A stretch of 34,459 nucleotides of DNA, from assembly GCA_026394695.1 (NCBI GenBank), contig JAPKXT010000186.1, positions 1 to 34,459 on the forward strand, given 5' to 3'. This document shows, in pieces, positions 27,958 to 34,459 of the stretch. The translations under genes were made by a program, and so were the position numbers. Source of the stretch: Methanoregula sp. GTDB lineage: Archaea; Halobacteriota; Methanomicrobia; Methanomicrobiales; Methanospirillaceae. Numbering within the stretch: the stretch's first letter is position 1; each line of letters opens with the position of its first letter. Below the pieces are notes generated by a model. The model was not told where the DNA came from, ran no database searches, and saw only the letters and a program-made list of their open reading frames with translations.

Positions 27958-28109
27958 GCGGGCGCATCCATTACTGCACAACAGATCTTACTTATACTCT
28001 TTCTACAACATGCCCGGTATGTGGCAAGCCGACTGCTATTGCCCATCCTGCACGTTTTTCCATTGAGGATCGGTACGGGAAATACCGGAGGATGGTAAAA
28101 AATGATTGA
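27954..28109 (+). CDS. nop10: Ribosome biogenesis protein Nop10 (below the ORF track length cutoff)
   Basis: Manual translation: MSGRIHYCTTDLTYTLSTTCPVCGKPTAIAHPARFSIEDRYGKYRRMVKND*; overlaps the aIF2alpha stop (ATGA) and the next start. Confidence 0.95.
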   Translation: MSGRIHYCTTDLTYTLSTTCPVCGKPTAIAHPARFSIEDRYGKYRRMVKND

Positions 28110-28860
28110 GGAGATCTCTATCCGTTTTCTCGAAAGTGTCAGGGAAAGGAAACCTGTCGATCCTATCCTGATTGAAGGACTCCCCGGGATCGGACAGGTT
28201 GGCAAGCTCGTGGCCGAGTACATGATCCACATGCTGGGTGCAAAAAAGATTGGGGAGATCCATTCCATCTATTTCCCCCCCCAGGTAATTCTTGAAGAGA
28301 ATGGCCTTGCCCGGCTGGCTCGAAATGAACTGTATCTTTACCAGGCTGAGGGCAAAGATCTTATCTTTCTCGTTGGCGATCACCAGAGCACCTCAAACGA
28401 AGGGCATTACCTCCTTGCCGATCAGTACTGCGCGATCGCTGAAGAACTAAAAGTTCAGCGCATTTACACGCTGGGCGGATTCGGTGTCGGGCACCTGGTA
28501 AATGAGCCACGGGTGCTTGGAGCGGTGAACCGCGTGGAACTCCGTCCGGAGATTGAATCTGCCGGAGTTACATTCAACCGCGACGAACCCGGTGGAGGGA
28601 TCATCGGGGCTGCCGGGCTTATGCTTGGGCTTTCTGCAGCGCGTGGGATCGATGCTGTTTGCCTGATGGGTGAGACGAGTGGTTACCTTGTCGACCCGAT
28701 GAGTGCGGCGAACGTGCTCGATAAATTATCAAAACTGATCCATGTGCCGGTCGATCCAACTAAACTTAACGACCGTGCTTCCGAGATGGAAAAGGTTATC
28801 GAAGGATTAGTCGAGGGCAATAAGATGCAAAAGGACGAAGAACTGAGCTACATCGGGTAA
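28102..28860 (+). CDS. Proteasome assembly chaperone (PAC2) family protein
   Basis: PILIEGLPGIGQVGKLVAEYMIHMLGAKKIGEIHS..., YTLGGFGVG, GAAGLMLGLSAARGIDAVCLMGETSGYLVDP. Confidence 0.9.
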   Translation: MIEEISIRFLESVRERKPVDPILIEGLPGIGQVGKLVAEYMIHMLGAKKIGEIHSIYFPPQVILEENGLARLARNELYLYQAEGKDLIFLVGDHQSTSNEGHYLLADQYCAIAEELKVQRIYTLGGFGVGHLVNEPRVLGAVNRVELRPEIESAGVTFNRDEPGGGIIGAAGLMLGLSAARGIDAVCLMGETSGYLVDPMSAANVLDKLSKLIHVPVDPTKLNDRASEMEKVIEGLVEGNKMQKDEELSYIG

Positions 28861-28878
28861 GTGATTTTTCCCGTACAC

Positions 28879-28886
28879 TTTTTTTT
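28879..28886 (+). terminator. Candidate oligo-T terminator of the ribosomal/aIF2 cluster
   Basis: T8 run about 19 nt after the PAC2-family stop codon. Confidence 0.4.
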
Positions 28887-29124
28887 ACTCTATTGAAATG
28901 GTTTTTTAATCCGTACTGAGGGACTATGTATCCCGTTGTTGCTGTGAACGCAGAAGTCGGTTGGCGAGATGAAGTAACAATTTTTTTAATTCCGTAGAAA
29001 AATTCCATTTTTGATAACCATGTTGCGGGGCTGTCAGTTCCGTGTTTCATTGGCACATTCATCCCGCTAACCATACCCCGTATATTAGTGGAGCGATATA
29101 TATCAAATCAGGAGCTTTAAAAAA

Positions 29125-29598
29125 ATGATTGTTATTGGGATCGACCCGGGACTTGCACGACTGGGATACGGGGTAATTGATGTTACCAGGGGGGAAATAC
29201 GTCCGGTTTGTTATGGATGTATCGAAACTTCAGGAAAGGATCTTCGCCCACCAGAGCGATTGTTGAAAATCTATGAAGCAGTAGAAACACTTTTTGAGAA
29301 ATACCAGCCTGCTCACATTTCCCTTGAAAAGTTATTTTTTTCAAAAAATATCTCATCGGCAATGGCAGTAAGTGAAGTACGCGGGGTCATCCTTCTTGCA
29401 GCAGAACAACGCAATATCCCAATCGCGGAATACACACCAAACCAGATCAAGCAGGGTATCACCGGATCAGGTCGTGCAGACAAACGCCAGATGCAGGAAA
29501 TGATAACACGATTGCTTCATCTGGATGAAATCCCCAGACCTGATGATGCTGCGGATGCACTTTCGATTGCCTTATGTCATATCCATATCATGAGATAG
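29125..29598 (+). CDS. ruvC: Holliday junction resolvase RuvC
   Basis: VIGIDPGLARLGYGVID, SLEKLFFSKNISSAMAVSEVRGV, YTPNQIKQGITGSGRADKRQM, RPDDAADALSIALCH; catalytic acidic residues appear present. Confidence 0.97.
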   Translation: MIVIGIDPGLARLGYGVIDVTRGEIRPVCYGCIETSGKDLRPPERLLKIYEAVETLFEKYQPAHISLEKLFFSKNISSAMAVSEVRGVILLAAEQRNIPIAEYTPNQIKQGITGSGRADKRQMQEMITRLLHLDEIPRPDDAADALSIALCHIHIMR

Positions 29599-29602
29599 TA
29601 CA

Positions 29603-30199
29603 ATGATCGCGCATCTCAATGGGGTACCAGTCCTGACCGGGGACAAGTGGGTGGTAATCGATGTTAACGGCATCGGATATCAGGTACAGGTAACCCAGCC
29701 GGCGCTCCAGCTGTTGATGCAAAATAAGGAACCTGTAAATCTTTTCACGCATATGGTGGTCCGTGAGGATGCAATCACCCTGTATGGTTTCATGCACCAG
29801 AGCGAACTGGAGATGTTCAGGATACTTATCAGCGTTTCCGGGATTGGCCCGCAGATTTCCATGAACCTTCTTTCCCAGGTCGGGATCGAGGATTTCGCCA
29901 TGGCAATCCTGAACGAGGATGAAAAAGCCCTGACAAGGATTTCCGGGATTGGCCCCAAGAGTGCGAAACGGTTAATACTCGAACTCAGGGACAAGATGAA
30001 GAAAGTCAGCGAGACGATAGTTTACGGTGAAACCGGCAGGAGCAGTCCCGCCATGCATGATGCAGTAAGTGCACTGATCTCGCTCGGGTTTACAGAAAAG
30101 GAATCAAGGGATGCTGTCAATGATGCAGCCCTCGCATTGAAATCCCCTACAGTGCAGGAACTCATTAAAGCCGCACTCTCGAGACTGAAGGAACGGTAA
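29603..30199 (+). CDS. ruvA: Holliday junction branch migration protein RuvA
   Basis: MIAHLNGVP...[12 protein letters not shown]; HhH motifs [16 protein letters not shown] and [23 protein letters not shown]-terminal [15 protein letters not shown] domain. Confidence 0.97.
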   Translation: MIAHLNGVPVLTGDKWVVIDVNGIGYQVQVTQPALQLLMQNKEPVNLFTHMVVREDAITLYGFMHQSELEMFRILISVSGIGPQISMNLLSQVGIEDFAMAILNEDEKALTRISGIGPKSAKRLILELRDKMKKVSETIVYGETGRSSPAMHDAVSALISLGFTEKESRDAVNDAALALKSPTVQELIKAALSRLKER

Positions 30200-30203
30200 T
30201 GGT

Positions 30204-31205
30204 ATGACCGAGAGGATAATCTCCGCCAGGCCACTTTTGGAGGATGGAGATGATCTTACCATCAGGCCAGCCTGTCTGGATGAATTTGTTGGACAGGTCC
30301 AGGTAAAAGAGACGTTGAAGATCGCGATTGAGGCAGCAAAAAAACGTGGTGAACCCTTAGATCATATGCTGTTCTCCGGGCCACCGGGACTTGGCAAGAC
30401 TACGCTTGCGCATATCATCGGGCATGAGATGGGTGCTGATATCAGGGCTACGACCGGCCCGGTACTTGAAAAACCGGGAGATATTGCCGCACTCCTCACC
30501 CCGTTAAAACGGGGAGATATCCTGTTTATCGACGAAATCCACCGGATAAACCCGGTTGTTGAAGAAATGCTGTACCCTGCTATGGAGGATTTCTTTATCG
30601 ATGTGATGATCGGTGAAGGACCGAGTGCACGCTCGATAAAGCTGAACCTTGAACATTTCACGCTTATCGGGGCAACCACAAAACAAGGGCTTTTAGGTTC
30701 CCCGTTCCGGGACCGCTTCGGGATTTTATCACGGCTTGACCTGTATTCACCCGGTGAACTGGTAAAGATTGTGACACGGAGCGCCTCCATCCTGAAGATC
30801 CCGATAACAGTCGATGGTGCCGAGGAGATAGCAAAGAGGAGCCGGGGGACACCCCGGATTGTCAACCGGCTGCTGCGCAGAGTGAGGGATTTTGCTATTG
30901 TCAAAGGGGATGGCACCATCACGCGGGAAATAACCTCCACCGCGCTTGCCATGATGCAGATCGACGAACTTGGCCTGGATGAACTGGACCGGCGCATTCT
31001 TTCAATCATTGCCAGGGATTTTGACGGAGGTCCGGTCGGTGTGAAGACCATTGCGATATCCGTGGGAGAAGAGGTCCGGACCATCGAAGATGTATATGAA
31101 CCATACCTGATCCAGGTCGGTTTTATCAAACGCACTCCGCAGGGAAGGGAGGTCACACCAGCTGCAAAAAAGCATCTCAATAATCCGCAAAAGACCTTGG
31201 TTTAA
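30204..31205 (+). CDS. ruvB: Holliday junction DNA helicase RuvB
   Basis: [111 protein letters not shown]. Confidence 0.98.
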   Translation: MTERIISARPLLEDGDDLTIRPACLDEFVGQVQVKETLKIAIEAAKKRGEPLDHMLFSGPPGLGKTTLAHIIGHEMGADIRATTGPVLEKPGDIAALLTPLKRGDILFIDEIHRINPVVEEMLYPAMEDFFIDVMIGEGPSARSIKLNLEHFTLIGATTKQGLLGSPFRDRFGILSRLDLYSPGELVKIVTRSASILKIPITVDGAEEIAKRSRGTPRIVNRLLRRVRDFAIVKGDGTITREITSTALAMMQIDELGLDELDRRILSIIARDFDGGPVGVKTIAISVGEEVRTIEDVYEPYLIQVGFIKRTPQGREVTPAAKKHLNNPQKTLV

Positions 31206-31210
31206 GCAGG

Positions 31211-31456
31211 GTGAGTTGGGAAATCACTGGCGCTGATTATCGCACTCCGCACACAATGTCCGCAATTTCAAATCCCGTCTCACTGACCTCCTCTGGCGAT
31301 ACTGCCAGGGGGTGGCTCAACCCCGAGATCATCTCTGATGTTCTCTATACAGTTACAAATGACGAACCGGGAAAGATCCTCCTTTCGAACCTGCCTCCCA
31401 TTGCAATGCTGGAGCAAGTGTTTCACTTTATATCCTGTCACGGGCAACCACATTGA
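31211..31456 (+). CDS. Possible small protein of unknown function between ruvB and EndoQ-like gene (GTG start)
   Basis: 81-codon ORF on the operon strand, 5 nt after ruvB stop, coding-like codon use; no family recognised. Confidence 0.4.
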   Translation: MSWEITGADYRTPHTMSAISNPVSLTSSGDTARGWLNPEIISDVLYTVTNDEPGKILLSNLPPIAMLEQVFHFISCHGQPH

Positions 31457-31461
31457 TAACA

Positions 31462-32583
31462 ATGCTCGCGAATGCCGATCTGCACATTCACTCCCCGTAT
31501 TCAATGGCCGTCTCTCGTTTTATGCAACCGGAGCACCTGGTATCAGCCTGCGTTACAAAGGGCATCCATGTGCTTGGTACAGGAGATGCCCTCCACCCGA
31601 CATGGCGGGAGACGTGGGGACCATTTCTGGAAAACGAAGCAGGTATCGTCATTGTCCCGACCAGTGAGGTCGAGGATGAATGTCGGGTGCATCACCTGAT
31701 TATAGCAGAGGACTTTTCGCAGTTCAAAGAACTGCAGGGACTATTAGAAGGAACATGTAAAAGTTTTCTCACCAGTGGCCGTCCTCATGTCTACCTGTCC
31801 GGTGAGAAGATCGCGCATTATGTGCACGAAGTTGGTGCAATGATCGGCCCGGCACATGCGTTCACTCCCTGGACATCGATGTACGCGTATTTTGATCGTG
31901 TCACCGATTGTTACGGTGGCGAACCGATCGATTTCCTTGAACTGGGTCTTTCAGCGGACAATTCGTACGGTGCGGCTATTGCGGATCTTGACGCTATCCC
32001 TTTCCTTACCAACTCCGATGCCCACAGCCCCCAGCCCGATAAGATCGGACGGGAGTTCAACAGGCTCAGGCTCGCGCATCTCACAGTCAAAGATGTGCTC
32101 ATAGGTGTACGGAAAGGTGCCATTGAGTTAAACGCCGGGTTCTTCCCGGAAGAAGGGAAGTATAACCGCACAGCCTGCACCCGCTGCTTCACCCAATACT
32201 CCCTTGAAGAAGCAATCCGGAACGCATGGCGTTGCCCGGAAGACAACGGGATCATAAAAAAAGGGGTATCCGATCGTGCCCGGGAACTCTCTTCTGTCGG
32301 TACGTATCGTCAGCGTCCACCCTATCTCCATATCATCCCGCTGGGGCAGATTATCCAGACAATGGAAGGTACATCTTCGTCCCGTACAAAAAAGTGCACT
32401 TCTCTCTATGAGCGCTTCATCAGTACGTTTGGTAACGAGATCGAGGTGCTTATCAATGCCCCGGTTGCCGATATCCACGCTATCCATGCAAAAACCGCCA
32501 ACGCAATTGAAGCACTGAGATCTGGGCATGTTACCCTGCACCCGGGTGGCGGTGGAAAGTACGGTACATTCTCGCTCGGGTGA
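31462..32583 (+). CDS. EndoQ-like PHP-domain endonuclease
   Basis: ANADLHIHSPYSMAVS, GTGDALHPTW, VPTSEVEDECRVHHLI, GPAHAFTPWTSMYAYFDRV, LTNSDAHSPQPDKIGREFNRL, Cys cluster TACTRCF. Confidence 0.88.
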   Translation: MLANADLHIHSPYSMAVSRFMQPEHLVSACVTKGIHVLGTGDALHPTWRETWGPFLENEAGIVIVPTSEVEDECRVHHLIIAEDFSQFKELQGLLEGTCKSFLTSGRPHVYLSGEKIAHYVHEVGAMIGPAHAFTPWTSMYAYFDRVTDCYGGEPIDFLELGLSADNSYGAAIADLDAIPFLTNSDAHSPQPDKIGREFNRLRLAHLTVKDVLIGVRKGAIELNAGFFPEEGKYNRTACTRCFTQYSLEEAIRNAWRCPEDNGIIKKGVSDRARELSSVGTYRQRPPYLHIIPLGQIIQTMEGTSSSRTKKCTSLYERFISTFGNEIEVLINAPVADIHAIHAKTANAIEALRSGHVTLHPGGGGKYGTFSLG

Positions 32584-32662
32584 GATCCTGCACATAATAG
32601 GATCGCGTCCGCCACAATTTATCGTAAATATTAATGAAACAGGACACCAACATTATCACTCA

Positions 32663-32839
32663 ATGCTCAAAGTACATCGGGATATCTGTGGATATTGCGG
32701 TTGTTGTGTATCAGTCTGCCCGGAAGGTGCCCTTGAACTGATTGATGCATACCTCTGCGTTGAGAAGAGCTGCACGAGCTGTGGAATCTGTGCAAAAGTT
32801 TGCCCCCTGGGTGCCCTGGAGGTCGTGCATGAAAAATAA
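32663..32839 (+). CDS. 2[4Fe-4S] ferredoxin
   Basis: [18 protein letters not shown] and [18 protein letters not shown]; start at ATG 32663 (MLKVHRD). Confidence 0.92.
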   Translation: MLKVHRDICGYCGCCVSVCPEGALELIDAYLCVEKSCTSCGICAKVCPLGALEVVHEK

Positions 32840-34025
32840 GTACGATGTTTTAGTCATTGGAGGGGGTCCGGCAGGAGCTATTGCCGCAAAAAATGCAGTC
32901 GAGAAGGGGCTTTCGGTATGCATTGTCGAAAAGCGTCCGGCGATTGGTGCACCCGTACGTTGTGCCGAGGGTATTGGAAAAGAAGCCCTCCATGAGTTCA
33001 TTGATCCCGACCCACGGTGGATCTCTGCCGAAATGACCGGTGCGAGCATTGTCGCTCCCGATGGGTTTTTGATGAAACTCGAATCTGAGCTCGCGGGCAA
33101 TAAGGTAGGTTATATCCTGGATAGAAAAATCTTCGACCGGGAACTGGTCTGGAAGGCGGCAGAGGCCGGGGCAGATGTTGCTGTCAAGACCCGTGCATCA
33201 GCACCTATCCTGGAGAAAGGATGTGTCAAAGGGGCAAAGGTTGAGTGCTGCGGACAGGTAACGAGCGTTACTGCAGATATTGTCATTGCTGCCGATGGTG
33301 TTGAATCAAAATTCTCCCGGTGGTGTGGTATCGATACCACCGTCCCTCTTCGTGAGATTATGAGTTCTGTCCAGTATGTTATGGCAGATATCGATATTGA
33401 TGCACACTCGACTGTTTTTTATCTGGGCAACGAAGTTGCACCCGAAGGATACCTATGGGTTTTTCCGAAAGGCAGGCGATCCGCAAATGTCGGGATAGGT
33501 ATCTCCGGTAAAAAGAGCGGGGAAGGACACCGTGCAAAGGACTACCTTGACAGGTTTGTGAAAAAGACATTCCCGCAAGGAAAACAGATCGAATATATTG
33601 CCGGAGGAGTATCTGTCTGCCGCCCTCTGGACTGTACTGTTGCAGATGGCCTGATAATCACCGGTGATGCAGCCCGGGTCGTTGATCCTCTTACCGGTGG
33701 CGGGATTTACAACAGCATGTATACCGGAAAACTTGCAGCTGATGTTGCAGCTGAATGTATCGGGAAAGGCAATGTCACAAAAACTGCACTCATGGTGTAT
33801 GACAAAACCTGGCGGGCATCAAAGATGGGTAAAGCCATCGAACGTAATTACCACATCAAGGAATATTTAATCAAACAACCCGATGCAAAACTTAACGAGA
33901 TCATCCATTCCGTTTCAAAACTGAATCTAAAGGAGTTCACCACACTATCCTTAATTAAGGAAATTATGATGGTGAACCCCAAGCTGATGCTTGAGCTGGG
34001 CGCGCTAGCGGCATCAATCCGCTGA
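32829..34025 (+). CDS. Geranylgeranyl reductase family flavoprotein (digeranylgeranylglycerophospholipid reductase-like)
   Basis: [90 protein letters not shown]; overlaps ferredoxin stop. Confidence 0.93.
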   Translation: MKNKYDVLVIGGGPAGAIAAKNAVEKGLSVCIVEKRPAIGAPVRCAEGIGKEALHEFIDPDPRWISAEMTGASIVAPDGFLMKLESELAGNKVGYILDRKIFDRELVWKAAEAGADVAVKTRASAPILEKGCVKGAKVECCGQVTSVTADIVIAADGVESKFSRWCGIDTTVPLREIMSSVQYVMADIDIDAHSTVFYLGNEVAPEGYLWVFPKGRRSANVGIGISGKKSGEGHRAKDYLDRFVKKTFPQGKQIEYIAGGVSVCRPLDCTVADGLIITGDAARVVDPLTGGGIYNSMYTGKLAADVAAECIGKGNVTKTALMVYDKTWRASKMGKAIERNYHIKEYLIKQPDAKLNEIIHSVSKLNLKEFTTLSLIKEIMMVNPKLMLELGALAASIR

Positions 34026-34459
34026 TTTTTTGAGTTGCTTATTGAGGAGTCGCAGGCAGTCATCTTCTGCTTCTTTTTTTGTAAAGACCGTGAAGATATC
34101 GTTCGGCTGAATTTTGACATTACCACTTGGAATGATCAGTTCACCCCCGGATCTGCGGATTGCAATGAATACGAAGTCTTTTACCTTGAGTTCACGGATT
34201 TCATGCCCGACAATGGGTGCACCCTGTTCAGCGACAATCTCAAAGATGGTCCCTCCAGGAATGGGTGCAAGCTGCTGGAGCTGGGGGTTCTGGGTCCAGT
34301 AATAGAGACGAGACGCTACGAGCTCATCAGGATTCTCGCTGATCCTGACCCCGACTTCCTTGAAAAAATCCGAGTGTGAGGACTGATTGACGATAGAAAC
34401 CACGTTGGGAACGCGGAACTTTTTTGCGAGCCAGCAGGTCATAAGGTTGACCGAATCAT
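34014..34459 (-). CDS. trkA: TrkA-type potassium uptake regulatory protein, C-terminal part (5' truncated by window edge)
   Basis: Frame open to the right edge; [19 protein letters not shown] and TrkA_C-like [40 protein letters not shown]. Confidence 0.85.
   Translation of the reverse strand, partial: DSVNLMTCWLAKKFRVPNVVSIVNQSSHSDFFKEVGVRISENPDELVASRLYYWTQNPQLQQLAPIPGGTIFEIVAEQGAPIVGHEIRELKVKDFVFIAIRRSGGELIIPSGNVKIQPNDIFTVFTKKEAEDDCLRLLNKQLKKSAD

Noticed and set aside
28887-29090. Possible C/D box sRNA or other ncRNA before ruvC
   Set aside because: AT-rich with T runs; no paired C (RUGAUGA) and D (CUGA) boxes at proper spacing.
30362-31180. 272-aa minus-strand ORF
   Set aside because: Lies wholly antisense to ruvB; low-complexity Ser/Arg/Ile-rich shadow ORF.
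34014-34025. 12-nt convergent overlap of geranylgeranyl reductase and TrkA 3' ends
   Set aside because: Real but ordinary in compact archaeal genomes; no regulatory implication can be supported.
1-34459. CRISPR array associated with the Cas4-like gene
   Set aside because: No regularly spaced 25-40 nt repeats seen anywhere in the window.

Overview
This 34.5 kb window looks like the chromosome of a methanogenic euryarchaeon, probably Methanomicrobiales (Methanoregula-like); the taxon is inferred from gene content. Most of it is archaeal housekeeping: thiamine salvage (thiM, thiE), Sua5/YrdC, Mrp/Nbp35 ATPase, ProS, glycerol-1-phosphate dehydrogenase (egsA), and a replication/translation cluster (elp3-priS-gins51-eL42-eS27-aIF2alpha-nop10-PAC2). 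It also has two tRNAs (Thr-CGT, Gly-CCC), a ferredoxin plus geranylgeranyl reductase pair, and a partial TrkA at the right edge. Three loci deserve a second look. (1) A same-strand locus at about 9.0-12.2 kb encodes an ArsR-like winged-helix/FHA fusion, a secreted beta-helix/TM/Hanks-type Ser/Thr kinase fusion, and a small duplicated Cys-knuckle protein. It reads like an archaeal receptor-kinase-to-phosphothreonine-binding-transcription-factor system. (2) A bacterial-type ruvC-ruvA-ruvB operon is followed by an EndoQ-like PHP nuclease. (3) A solitary Cas4-like nuclease gene appears to start at a CTG codon behind a strong Shine-Dalgarno. No CRISPR array, rRNA or transposon was seen. All calls come from reading the sequence and supplied translations; no database search was run.
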